Assembly (NCBI GenBank): GCA_946479835.1
Contig: CAMLHD010000008.1
Location: 1 to 28,767 of the forward strand
Length of the DNA: 28,767 nt
Direction of reading: 5' to 3'
Origin: an uncultured Candidatus Saccharibacteria bacterium
Lineage (GTDB): Bacteria; Patescibacteria; Saccharimonadia; Saccharimonadales; JACDBH01
In this document: piece by piece, positions 1 to 7,250 of the stretch
Numbering within the stretch: position 1 is the first letter of the stretch
Layout of the letters: every line of letters starts with the position of its first letter
Made by a program: the position numbers and the translations under genes
Notes under the pieces: generated by a model
What the model was told of the DNA's origin: nothing
Databases searched by the model: none
Seen by the model: only the letters and a program-made list of their open reading frames with translations

Positions 1-311
1 TTGCGGTCTGATTCCTGGCTGAGGGCCGTCAGAATGATGACCTTGATGTTGGCGGTTTCCGGCGTGTTACGCAGGATGTCCAGGACATCGAAGCCGCTGA
101 CCTTGGGCATCATGACATCCAAGATTATTAGGTTCGGCTTGAACTCCAGCGCCGACGCCAAGGCATCCTCGCCGTTCGGTACGCGGCGGACCTCGAAGCC
201 CTCTACGTCAAGGCGCGTGGTATAGACCTGGGCCAGACCTTCATCATCCTCGACAAGCAGGATTTTCTTACGGCCGGTTGTTGCATTGTTTACAGTTTTA
301 TTTGGTTCCAT
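1..311 (-). CDS. Response regulator receiver protein, partial (3' end beyond window)
   Basis: This is the N-terminal 103 codons of a CheY-like receiver domain, open to the left window edge, so its output domain (if any) is unseen. After a polar 14-residue lead comes KKILLVEDDEG, with the acidic pair D22/D23, then LIILDVMMP with the phospho-acceptor D65, then IILTALS with the switch T95; the conserved Lys lies beyond the edge. Such domains are phosphorylated on Asp by a histidine kinase. No kinase gene is visible here. The ATG at 311 gives a natural start before the domain. No Shine-Dalgarno precedes it, but a possible promoter (TTGCGT, 17 bases, TAGCAT) ends 8 bases before the ATG, so the transcript may be leaderless. 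It lies 39 bases after pyrG on the same strand and could also be read through from it. Family certain; pathway unknown. Confidence 0.88.
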   Translation of the reverse strand, partial: MEPNKTVNNATTGRKKILLVEDDEGLAQVYTTRLDVEGFEVRRVPNGEDALASALEFKPNLIILDVMMPKVSGFDVLDILRNTPETANIKVIILTALSQESDR

Positions 312-318
312 GGTTCTT

Positions 319-347
319 ATGCTAACTTAAGCGCCTTACTTACGCAA
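319..347 (-). promoter_or_regulatory. Candidate promoter of the response regulator gene
   Basis: On the minus strand there is TTGCGT (342-347), a 17-base spacer and TAGCAT (319-324). The start codon begins 8 bases after the -10, which puts the predicted start of transcription at or beside the ATG. Each box matches the consensus only partly, so this is a weak candidate supported mainly by spacing. Confidence 0.35.
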
Positions 348-350
348 CAC

Positions 351-1949
351 CTACAAAGCTTTGATGAAACCGCTGAAAAGCGGATGAGGCCGATTTGGCC
401 GCGATTTGAACTCGGGGTGAAATTGGCTGGCCACGAAGAACGGATGATCGATGGCCTCGATGACCTCAACCAACCGGCCGTCAGGCGACAGGCCGCTGGG
501 GCGTATGCCCCACTTTTCATATTTGCCGCGGTAGTCGTTGTTACATTCGTAACGGTGGCGGTGGCGCTCCGTGATCTTATCGGTGCCGTAGAGCTTGTTG
601 GCCAGGCTGTCTTTGGCCAGATGGCAGTCATAGTTGCCAAGGCGCATGGTGCCGCCGGTATTTTCTTTGCCGACTTGGTCGTCCATGGTGTCGATTACGA
701 GATCTGGGCTTTTAGGGTCGATCTCTCTGGAGGTGGCCTCCTTTAAGCCGGCATTGCGAGCAGCCGCGATTACGCCCATCTGCAGACCTAGGCACAGGCC
801 CAGATAAGGCAGCTTGTGCTCCAACGCATACTGGGCGGCCTTGATCTTGCCTTCCAATCCCCTTATACCGAAGCCGCCGGGCACCACGATGCCGTTGAAG
901 GCGGCCAGCGCGGGTACGATATCGGTTCCTGGCTTATCGAATTTGGAAGCATCGATCCAGGTTATGTCGATGGTGCGCTTCTGGTGCCACGCCGCAGCTT
1001 TCAAAGCCTCGAAGACCGACATGTAGGTATCGGTGTTGTCCATATATTTGGCGATGAAGCCGATCTTTAGCGCATGGTTATGGTCGGCGGTTGCCCGTTC
1101 GACAACTTTGCGCCATTCCTTCAGGTCCGGCTTCTTGGTCTTGATATCAAGCTGCTTGGTGATGACATCGGCGATGCCCGAATCTTCCAGCGTCAAAGGT
1201 ACTTCATAGATGGACTTGGCGTTTGGCAAAGGCGCGATGGCTTCCACTGGCACACCACTGAACAGGCTCAGCTTGCTGATAGCCGACTTGTTGGCCGGCT
1301 TTTCGCTCCGCCCTACCAGTACGTTCGGCGCGATGCCAAGGCCCCGCAGCTCGCGAACCGAGTTCTGGGCCGGTTTGGTCTTGGTCTCATTGCTGGCGCC
1401 AAGATAAGGCAGGTAGACGACATGAACGTAAACGCAGTTTTCCAGGCCTACTCGCAGGCCTAGCTCACGGATAGCTTCCAAAAAAGCCAGTGACTCATAA
1501 TCTCCCACTGTGCCGCCGATCTCGACGATGTGGACGTCGTAGCCCTCGCCGGCTTTGATGATCCAGTCCTGGATGGCGCCGGTCAAGTGCGGGATGATCT
1601 GTACGTCGTCGCCGTCGAACTTGCCGGCGCGCTCGTCCTGGATCAGCTTTAGTAGCACGCGGCCGCTCATCAGGCTGCTGGCCGAAGTCATTTCTTCATC
1701 GACGAAGCGTTCATAATGCCCGAGGTCCAAGTCAGTCTCGGCACCGTCTTTGGTAACGAAACATTCGCCGTGCTCGCGCGGATTTAGCAGCCCAGCGTCA
1801 ACGTTCAGGTATGGGTCGCACTTTTGGAGATTGACCTTGAGTCCACGGGCTTTTAAGAGGTTGCCGATCGAAGCGGCCGTGATACCCTTTCCTAATCCGG
1901 AAAGCACTCCGCCAGTAACAAACACGAACTTAGTCGGCCGTTTCATCAT
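351..1949 (-). CDS. pyrG: CTP synthase (glutamine-hydrolysing)
   Basis: PyrG aminates UTP to CTP using ATP and glutamine, the last step of pyrimidine nucleotide synthesis in the cytoplasm. The 532 residues match the usual two-domain length. The N-terminal synthetase domain begins VFVTGGVLSGLGKG (P-loop, about residues 13-22) and continues with the typical NVDAGLLNPREHGECFV stretch. The C-terminal class I glutamine amidotransferase domain has the nucleophile C386 in LGLCLGLQMG and the His/Glu of the triad in QFHPEF (H511, E513). Two ATG codons stand in tandem (1949 and 1946); the first is used here. An AAGAGGTG-like ribosome site lies 13 bases upstream. It stands between the S41 protease and the response regulator, with a candidate extended -10 of its own. 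No missing catalytic residue was seen. Confidence 0.97.
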   Translation of the reverse strand: MMKRPTKFVFVTGGVLSGLGKGITAASIGNLLKARGLKVNLQKCDPYLNVDAGLLNPREHGECFVTKDGAETDLDLGHYERFVDEEMTSASSLMSGRVLLKLIQDERAGKFDGDDVQIIPHLTGAIQDWIIKAGEGYDVHIVEIGGTVGDYESLAFLEAIRELGLRVGLENCVYVHVVYLPYLGASNETKTKPAQNSVRELRGLGIAPNVLVGRSEKPANKSAISKLSLFSGVPVEAIAPLPNAKSIYEVPLTLEDSGIADVITKQLDIKTKKPDLKEWRKVVERATADHNHALKIGFIAKYMDNTDTYMSVFEALKAAAWHQKRTIDITWIDASKFDKPGTDIVPALAAFNGIVVPGGFGIRGLEGKIKAAQYALEHKLPYLGLCLGLQMGVIAAARNAGLKEATSREIDPKSPDLVIDTMDDQVGKENTGGTMRLGNYDCHLAKDSLANKLYGTDKITERHRHRYECNNDYRGKYEKWGIRPSGLSPDGRLVEVIEAIDHPFFVASQFHPEFKSRPNRPHPLFSGFIKAL

Positions 1950-1986
1950 GAACGCCCTGAATACACCTCTTAATTTTTATATCTCA

Positions 1987-1995
1987 ATGCTAACA
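1987..1995 (-). promoter_or_regulatory. Candidate extended -10 of pyrG
   Basis: TGTTAGCAT on the minus strand fits the TGnTAnnAT form that recurs in this window. It would give a leader of about 31 bases carrying the AAGAGGTG ribosome site. No convincing -35 is seen, so support rests on the recurring motif. Confidence 0.35.
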
Positions 1996-2025
1996 CAACC
2001 TAGGCATGCGGTAAAAGCTTAAAAG

Positions 2026-3258
2026 TTACTGCTTGATCTGCGTCAGTGCGGCATCAAGCTGGGGATCGCGGCCTGCCGTGATATCTTCGGCATTGATCTC
2101 GATCTTGGTATCGGGTTCGATACCGGCCTGGTCGATATTCTTGCCACCGGGAGTGAACCAGCGAGCGATGGTAACTTTCAATAATCCGCCGTCGCCCAAG
2201 TTGATCGGCTGCTGCACGGAGCCCTTGCCGAAAGTCTTTTGTCCGACCAGCGTAGCGGCATTGTTGTCCTTCAGGGCACCGGCCACGATTTCTGAGGCGG
2301 AAGCACTGCCCTCATTTATCAACAGGATGGTCTTGACGCCCTTCAATACCGGGTTGCCGATGGCGGCCATGGTTTCTACCACTACGTTGTCACGGCGCTC
2401 GGTCAGAACGGTAGTACCCTTGTCCAGCCAGAGGCTGGATACAGCCACCGCGCCGTCCAGGTAACCGCCCGGATTGCTGCGCAGATCAAGGATTACCCGG
2501 CTGACGCCCTGATCTTTGAAGTCCTGGGCTGCTTTGCGCGTAAGCTCCACCGTGTCGTCGCCGAAGCGGCTGATAGTGATGATGCCGGTGCCGTCGCGGA
2601 CTTCACTCTCTACGCTCGGTATGTCGATCTGCTCGCGCACTATGGGATACTCTTTGACTTGGTCGCCGCGCACGATGGTAAGAGTTACGGTGGTACCCTT
2701 CTCGCCGCGGATCTTGTCTACGGCTTCGGATATGGTCAGGTCGAAGGCGGATTCGCCGTCTATCTCGGCAACTACGTCCTTGGGCATCAGTCCCACCTTT
2801 TCAGCCGGGTAGCCGGCAATCGGTGACACGATGATGATATTGTTGTCGGCATCTTTGCCCAGTTGGGCGCCGATTCCCTCAAACACGCCGTCGATCTCAT
2901 CATGAAAGTCAGATGCCTGTTCGGGGTTGAAATATTCGGTGTACGGATCGCCCGTGGCTTTGGCCAGGCCGGTCTTGATACCGTCGAGCAGTTTTTGCTC
3001 ATCGAGTTCGCCGTCAAAATTATCTTTGAGCGATTTATAGACGGTATCTACGCTGCTTAGATCAAGCCTGTCCGGCAGGTCACGATTAGCGCCATTGGGC
3101 TGATAGCTGCGCAGTTGCAGCTTGCCAGAGCCAGTCAGCCAGCCGGCGGCGAATATCACCACGACCAAAGCTATTAAGCCCGCCCAGCTTTTCGCGGAGC
3201 GTTTGGGCTTCTTGTCTGTTTTTTTGTCGGACGGCTCGGCAACACCTAAGTCTGGCAC
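2026..3258 (-). CDS. S41 family C-terminal processing peptidase, membrane-anchored
   Basis: This is a serine protease of the CtpA/CtpB/Prc family (410 residues), which trims or degrades extracytoplasmic proteins from their C-termini. A lysine-rich cytoplasmic tail (residues 1-24) is followed by one transmembrane helix (about 25-42), so the enzyme faces outward. A PDZ domain covers roughly 115-200. The catalytic dyad is S320 in NEGSASASE and K345 in FGKGSVQQ; the 25-residue Ser-Lys spacing matches characterised members. The start is GTG at 3258, ten bases after an AAGAGGG ribosome site; no ATG fits better. Its own extended -10 (TGCTACAAT) lies about 30 bases upstream. It follows the ftsE-ftsX-CHAP group, so an envelope substrate is plausible, but none is shown. 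Confidence 0.94.
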   Translation of the reverse strand: MPDLGVAEPSDKKTDKKPKRSAKSWAGLIALVVVIFAAGWLTGSGKLQLRSYQPNGANRDLPDRLDLSSVDTVYKSLKDNFDGELDEQKLLDGIKTGLAKATGDPYTEYFNPEQASDFHDEIDGVFEGIGAQLGKDADNNIIIVSPIAGYPAEKVGLMPKDVVAEIDGESAFDLTISEAVDKIRGEKGTTVTLTIVRGDQVKEYPIVREQIDIPSVESEVRDGTGIITISRFGDDTVELTRKAAQDFKDQGVSRVILDLRSNPGGYLDGAVAVSSLWLDKGTTVLTERRDNVVVETMAAIGNPVLKGVKTILLINEGSASASEIVAGALKDNNAATLVGQKTFGKGSVQQPINLGDGGLLKVTIARWFTPGGKNIDQAGIEPDTKIEINAEDITAGRDPQLDAALTQIKQ

Positions 3259-3288
3259 GTGTTTAATACCCTCTTAATTTCAAGTTTT

Positions 3289-3297
3289 ATTGTAGCA
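3289..3297 (-). promoter_or_regulatory. Extended -10 promoter of the S41 protease gene
   Basis: TGCTACAAT on the minus strand, with transcription predicted near 3282 and a leader of about 24 bases that carries the AGAGGG ribosome site. The same nine bases precede the surface-protein gene at 7229. No good -35 is visible, as expected for extended -10 promoters. Confidence 0.55.
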
Positions 3298-3339
3298 TGT
3301 ATATGCTTACGATTACTCTGATTTATTGGTTAATTTTGG

Positions 3340-3361
3340 CCCGCAAAATTTATTTTGCGGG
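3340..3361 (-). terminator. Perfect inverted repeat after the CHAP gene, possible terminator
   Basis: CCCGCAAAAT at 3340-3349 pairs perfectly with ATTTTGCGGG at 3352-3361, two bases apart. On the minus strand it begins three bases after the CHAP gene stop and precedes the S41 promoter. A proper U-tract is missing on the minus strand (CCAAAATT follows), so termination is likely but not certain. Confidence 0.45.
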
Positions 3362-3371
3362 GTTTTAAAAA
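3346..3371 (-). repeat. 3'-end motif, copy 1
   Basis: This 26-base stretch matches 6322-6347 at 23 of 26 positions. Both copies contain AAATTTATTTTG, then GGGTTTT, and both hold the stop codon of an exported-protein gene at almost the same place. It overlaps the inverted repeat 3340-3361. Confidence 0.5.
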
Positions 3372-4576
3372 TAGACGTAGCGGAGATTGGATGCCGTCGA
3401 AGCCGAGAGCACATTCATATCGTATTTGCCGGTACCGGCCCGGTTGTAGTCGCTTATGACTATCGAGCCGTCGCCGTTGACCGCTTCGACATACATGACA
3501 TGGCCGTAAAACCCGCTGTTACTGACTGCAGCAGCGCCTTCGCGCGGCGTGCTGCTGACGGTAAAGCCGTAAGATGGACCGCGGTCGTCCCAGGTCTTGG
3601 CATTGCCTAGGCCTGAAGGCACGTAGCCTCCAGCGACGCGTACGCGGTAAGCCACCCAGTCGGTGCAGTTACGATAGCCGTAACCGCCGGTCTGCCAGTT
3701 CCATGGGCTGCCACCGACGCCCCAGTCGTAGTTGTAGCACCAGCCCTCTACCTGGCCGGTGTGGATGCATTTGGCGTAACCCCAGGGGTAACCGCCGCCG
3801 CCCAGCTGGCCGCCGGTGCCGCCGAACAGCCTGGCGTTCTCGATAGCCTGCTGGCGCTTCAGTTCGTTGATGCGGTTCTGATTGGCACTAATCTCGGCGT
3901 TGAAGGCCGCTTGCTGCGACTTATTGTAGCCAAGCAACTTTGCCTGCTCCGCCCTTTGCGCATCAGCATTTGCCTTGAGCTGCGTCTGCTGGACGATGAT
4001 CTTCTCTACCTCGGTCTTCTTGGATTGAAGTTCGGCTTTAAGCGTAGTGATCTTATCAAGCGTGGTCTTGATCTTGTTCTTCACGACCTCGCGGTACTGC
4101 TGCTTGTCAAAGAAATCACTCAAAGAATTGCTGGTGGCCAGCATTTCGATGGTGCTGATGTCGCCTTCCAGATACATGGCGCGGATATTCTGTCCAAGCA
4201 GGTCTTTCTGACGTTCCAATTCGGCCTCCATCTTGACGATTTCGGCTTGCAGCCGGTCGGCCTCGGCTTGTCTAGCGTTTATCTCAGCCTGAAAGGCATT
4301 GATCTGCGCTTGCAGGATATTAATGGCGTCCTGATAGCTGGCAGCCTCTACTTTAAGGGCGTTCAACTGCGATTTGGTCTGGTTGTTCTCGTCCGTCAGC
4401 TCATTGATCTGCTGCTGCAGGCTTTGAGCGTTAACGTATTTGACACCGCCAAAAACACCGGCCGGCAGGATCACCGCCATTGCAATCAAGACTAGGCGTT
4501 GAAACTTATTAGAACGGTTACTGATTAATTTTGGCACGGTTTTTGTTTTTGTGGATTTACGTCTAAATAGTAGCAT
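3365..4576 (-). CDS. Secreted coiled-coil CHAP hydrolase (PcsB-like, probable FtsEX effector)
   Basis: This is a probable peptidoglycan hydrolase of 403 residues. A basic N-terminus precedes one hydrophobic helix (about 27-50, ending VNAQS), either a signal peptide or an anchor. Residues about 52-250 form a long Gln/Glu/Ala-rich coiled coil, then a Gly-rich linker (GGTGGQLGGGG), then a CHAP domain with the likely nucleophile C304 (RNCTDWVAYRV), H359 (YGHVMYVE) and N378 (SDYNR). Two further cysteines, C270 and C280, lie before the catalytic core and could form a disulfide. The same architecture in streptococcal PcsB is switched on by FtsEX, and this gene lies 69 bases after ftsX, so the partnership is well supported by context. 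The coiled coil would bind FtsX; the CHAP domain would cut cell-wall peptide bonds at division. No strong ribosome site was seen. Confidence 0.92.
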   Translation of the reverse strand: MLLFRRKSTKTKTVPKLISNRSNKFQRLVLIAMAVILPAGVFGGVKYVNAQSLQQQINELTDENNQTKSQLNALKVEAASYQDAINILQAQINAFQAEINARQAEADRLQAEIVKMEAELERQKDLLGQNIRAMYLEGDISTIEMLATSNSLSDFFDKQQYREVVKNKIKTTLDKITTLKAELQSKKTEVEKIIVQQTQLKANADAQRAEQAKLLGYNKSQQAAFNAEISANQNRINELKRQQAIENARLFGGTGGQLGGGGYPWGYAKCIHTGQVEGWCYNYDWGVGGSPWNWQTGGYGYRNCTDWVAYRVRVAGGYVPSGLGNAKTWDDRGPSYGFTVSSTPREGAAAVSNSGFYGHVMYVEAVNGDGSIVISDYNRAGTGKYDMNVLSASTASNLRYVYF

Positions 4577-4645
4577 ATCTTACTGCTCATGGCAAGCCGC
4601 GCATGCTAAGCTTGGCCTTGTAGAGAATTGACCCTCTCTTAGTTA

Positions 4646-5593
4646 TTATTTGGTTTTGCGCAATGAGAGATAGCGCTGCGTAGCCACGAAAGATGAACTT
4701 ATCCCGATGAGAATGCCCATCCCGAGCACGACGGCCAGAATGGGCCAGAAGTTGTTATTGAAGAATATACCAGAATAAGCAATATCCAGCAAGCCGAAAG
4801 TGCTTGCGCCTAGCGTACCGGAGGCGATCGAGAAGATAGCCCTGCAAAGCGCAACCGATATAAGTGCCGCAAAAATGCCTATGAGCATGCTCTCCACCAA
4901 GAAAGGTCCGCGGATGTACCATCGGCTGGCACCGAGCAGACGCATAATGCTGAGTTCGTCGCGACGGTTGAAGATGGCCATCTGGATGGTATTGAAGATG
5001 ATCAGCACCGATATGCCGGCAAACAATATCACACCGACGATACCTGCCCTGCGTATGAACGAGGTCGCCCTAGCGATGTTGTCGATAGCCACTTTGCGGT
5101 CGCCCGCATAGGACGTTTCGTCTGATTGCATGTCTTTTATGTCCGGCTGGTCAAGGAAGCCTTTAATTTCATCTATCAAGTCCGGGTTATGAAGCTTTAT
5201 TTTCAGGCTGGCCGGCAACGGGTTGTCGGTCTGAGAAACCGCCAGCTGCAGGTCGACATTGTCCTTGTTCAGCTCCAGATAATCATCCAGGGCTTGTTCC
5301 TTGCTTATGTAGTCGATGCCGCGCACATTCTCAAAGCCTTGTAATCGATTGGTAAGCTCATTGCGCTGTTCTTCGGTCACGCTATCTTTCAAATAAACCG
5401 ACACATCGATGCGGTCGCGTATGTCCTGGATCGTATGGCTGAACGTAGCATTGGCAATGTAGCTGAACAGCACTATGCTGAGCGTCACAACCATTACGGC
5501 CATGGCCGCTACGCTTAACCATGCGTTCCTTATAAAGTTGGTGAAGCCGCTCATAACCACCCGGCCGAGCATAAGATATTTGCGGTTTTTCAT
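4646..5593 (-). CDS. ftsX: Cell division ABC transporter permease FtsX
   Basis: This is the integral membrane half of FtsEX, which passes ATP-driven conformational signals through the membrane to a wall hydrolase rather than transporting a solute. Its 315 residues show one helix near 25-47, an extracytoplasmic domain (about 50-175) and three more helices (about 183-205, 227-250, 285-305). The family hallmark NRRDELSIMRLLGASRWYIRGPF is present in the cytoplasmic loop. Its ATG overlaps the ftsE stop as ATGA, which implies translational coupling and equal stoichiometry. The CHAP hydrolase gene follows, matching the pneumococcal FtsEX-PcsB logic. Confidence 0.96.
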   Translation of the reverse strand: MKNRKYLMLGRVVMSGFTNFIRNAWLSVAAMAVMVVTLSIVLFSYIANATFSHTIQDIRDRIDVSVYLKDSVTEEQRNELTNRLQGFENVRGIDYISKEQALDDYLELNKDNVDLQLAVSQTDNPLPASLKIKLHNPDLIDEIKGFLDQPDIKDMQSDETSYAGDRKVAIDNIARATSFIRRAGIVGVILFAGISVLIIFNTIQMAIFNRRDELSIMRLLGASRWYIRGPFLVESMLIGIFAALISVALCRAIFSIASGTLGASTFGLLDIAYSGIFFNNNFWPILAVVLGMGILIGISSSFVATQRYLSLRKTK

Positions 5594-6273
5594 ATCTTGT
5601 AATCCCCGCGCGCCCGGTCGGCGATAACCTGGCCTGCCGAGATAGTAACCACCCGCCGTTTAAGGCGGTTGACGATTTCCATGTTGTGGGTTGTCAACAG
5701 CACGGTCGTGCCGTATTTATTGATCTTTTCTAAGACACGGATGACATCCCAGGCGTGTTTGGGGTCCAGGTTGCCGGTAGGCTCGTCTGCGATCAATATC
5801 TTAGGCTGGCGCACGATGGCACGGGCTATCGCCACGCGCTGGCGTTCACCGCCACTTAGTTCCTGCGGCATGTTGTCCTCTTTGCCCTTCAGGCCTACGA
5901 TTTCCAGCACCCGCGGCACCGTGTGTTTGATCTCTTTTGTGCTGACGCCGATTATTTCCAGCGCGAACGCCACGTTCTCGAACACTGTCTTGTTTGGCAG
6001 CAGCTTAAAGTCCTGGAACACAACACCGATACGGCGACGTAATTTAGGGATGTCGCGGTCGCGCAGGTTCTCGTAATCTATACCACCGACAATAATCTTG
6101 CCGCTGGTGGGCTTCTCTTCCCTTGTCAATAATTTAAGCAGGGTTGATTTGCCGGCACCGGAAGCACCGACGATGATGACGAATTCTTTGGGCTCAATAT
6201 GCAAAGAGACGCGCTCCAGCGCCGCCTCACCCTTACGATTGTAGGACTTGCTCACCCTATCTAACAAAATCAC
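5590..6273 (-). CDS. ftsE: Cell division ATP-binding protein FtsE
   Basis: This is the ABC ATPase subunit of FtsEX (227 residues, normal length). Motifs in order are Walker A GASGAGKST (36-44), the Q-loop in VFQDFK, the signature LSGGERQRVAIARAI, Walker B ILIADEPTGNLDP and the switch His in LLTTHN. The start is GTG at 6273, giving the typical MILLDRVSKSY opening. A perfect TATAAT, preceded by TG as an extended -10, ends 7 bases before this GTG, so the mRNA is predicted to begin at the start codon itself; there is no ribosome site. It heads the ftsE-ftsX-CHAP hydrolase operon. Confidence 0.97.
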   Translation of the reverse strand: MILLDRVSKSYNRKGEAALERVSLHIEPKEFVIIVGASGAGKSTLLKLLTREEKPTSGKIIVGGIDYENLRDRDIPKLRRRIGVVFQDFKLLPNKTVFENVAFALEIIGVSTKEIKHTVPRVLEIVGLKGKEDNMPQELSGGERQRVAIARAIVRQPKILIADEPTGNLDPKHAWDVIRVLEKINKYGTTVLLTTHNMEIVNRLKRRVVTISAGQVIADRARGDYKI

Positions 6274-6279
6274 GGATCT

Positions 6280-6288
6280 ATTATATCA
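6280..6288 (-). promoter_or_regulatory. Extended -10 promoter of ftsE, leaderless geometry
   Basis: TGATATAAT on the minus strand has a perfect -10 hexamer, whose last base (6280) is 7 bases from the first base of the GTG (6273). Bacterial transcription usually begins about 7 bases after the -10, so the message should have no leader. No -35 close to TTGACA was found. Confidence 0.65.
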
Positions 6289-6321
6289 AACTGCTTATTT
6301 CTAAAATTGGGGTCCCTTTGG

Positions 6322-6347
6322 AAATTTATTTTGTAGGGTTTTTAAAA
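6322..6347 (-). repeat. 3'-end motif, copy 2
   Basis: This is the second copy of the 26-base motif at 3346-3371, again around the stop codon (6342-6344) of a secreted protein gene. Unlike copy 1, it has no matching downstream arm that would make a long perfect hairpin. Confidence 0.5.
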
Positions 6348-7229
6348 CCCGTGGAAAGAGCGCAGGCGGCGGTTCATGTAGGCGCGCCGGATAAGTCCAA
6401 GCAGCAGCAGGAACGCCACTATGCTTCCGGCCACAATGCCGACCAGTTTGATCGAAGCAATATTAATACGTATCCAGCGCCAGATCGGCGAAAGTGCCGT
6501 TTCCTTGTTGTCGACTTCAATAACGGTTGACTCCCGGATGATAGAGCCGTCGTCCAAGGTGGTGGTGATCAAGACCGTGTGCACCCCGTTGGCGACCAGG
6601 GTGGTATCGAATGGAGCCACTTCTTGACTGGTTTGCAAGGTCTGGCCGTTGATAGTATACGAAACACTGGTCAGAATATTCGTGTACAAGCCCGGTGTTT
6701 GGCTCAAAGTAATCGGGCCGCTGACCAGCCCCTGGGTCGGCGGCGGCAATTGGATGACTTCTTGGTCAGCAACTTTGAGCGTTGTAGCGTTCAAGCAGCT
6801 TTGGCTTAAGTTGCTCGGTATGCAGTCAGGTACGGCTACGATGACTTGGTCTATTTTGAGACCGTCGCTGGCGCCGATAATCTTGAGCTTGTGCCCGTCG
6901 GCCTGGTCGAAAGTAAGCAGTTTGCGCTCGCCGCCAATGGCGTAGGTATGCCAGCTCCATTGGCCCGGCACCATGTTAGTCGGGGCGATTTCCAGGCAGT
7001 TGTCGCCGTTAAGCTCGATCAGCACTCGGCCGCTTGCTGCCGGGCTCTGCATACGTACCCAAAGCCCGTAATTTCCCTCTTTTGGCAGCTTCGGCAGATC
7101 CATATTTACGGCGCCGAATTTAGCTACTTCCGCCTCAGAGCAGCCAGCGGCGGATACGCCTGCAGGATTGCCGAGCAATACGCTCATTGATATAACCAGC
7201 CCTGTTAGCAGCCAGCTGAATTTTTTCAT
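6342..7229 (-). CDS. Anchored surface protein with CBM-like beta domain
   Basis: I cannot name this gene. Its 295 residues have a clear signal peptide (about 1-27, ending GVSAAG), an extracytoplasmic region, one transmembrane helix (about 260-280) and a short basic cytoplasmic tail, so it is a single-pass surface protein. Residues about 40-136 (GNYGLWVRMQSP, LNGDNCLEI, WSWHTYAIGG, HKLKIIGASDGLKIDQVIV) look like the carbohydrate-binding-module-like beta-sandwich common in Saccharibacterial surface proteins, with paired cysteines (C30, C78, C136, C145) suiting disulfides. Residues about 160-240 resemble an Ig-like domain. A glycan- or partner-contact role is inference. It has its own promoter (TGCTACAAT) with a leader of only about 4 bases, so it is likely independent of prfB upstream and ftsE downstream. 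Confidence 0.8.
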   Translation of the reverse strand: MKKFSWLLTGLVISMSVLLGNPAGVSAAGCSEAEVAKFGAVNMDLPKLPKEGNYGLWVRMQSPAASGRVLIELNGDNCLEIAPTNMVPGQWSWHTYAIGGERKLLTFDQADGHKLKIIGASDGLKIDQVIVAVPDCIPSNLSQSCLNATTLKVADQEVIQLPPPTQGLVSGPITLSQTPGLYTNILTSVSYTINGQTLQTSQEVAPFDTTLVANGVHTVLITTTLDDGSIIRESTVIEVDNKETALSPIWRWIRINIASIKLVGIVAGSIVAFLLLLGLIRRAYMNRRLRSFHGF

Positions 7230-7239
7230 CTTGGTTATG

Positions 7240-7248
7240 ATTGTAGCA
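7240..7248 (-). promoter_or_regulatory. Extended -10 promoter of the surface protein gene
   Basis: TGCTACAAT on the minus strand lies directly after the prfB stop (7251-7253). The -10 ends 11 bases before the ATG, giving a predicted leader of about 4 bases. The nine bases are identical to the S41 protease promoter motif. Confidence 0.55.
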
Positions 7249-7250
7249 GG

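Noticed and set aside
3761..4495. Long open frame on the plus strand, 244 codons
   Set aside because: It is the antisense of the coiled-coil region of the CHAP gene; the Leu-rich product reflects Gln/Glu/Ala codons read backwards, and it lacks a ribosome site.
4591..4617. Imperfect inverted repeat between ftsX and the CHAP gene
   Set aside because: The stem GGCAAGC/GCTTG(g)CC has a bulge, no T-run follows, and the genes are likely one operon, so I do not call a terminator.
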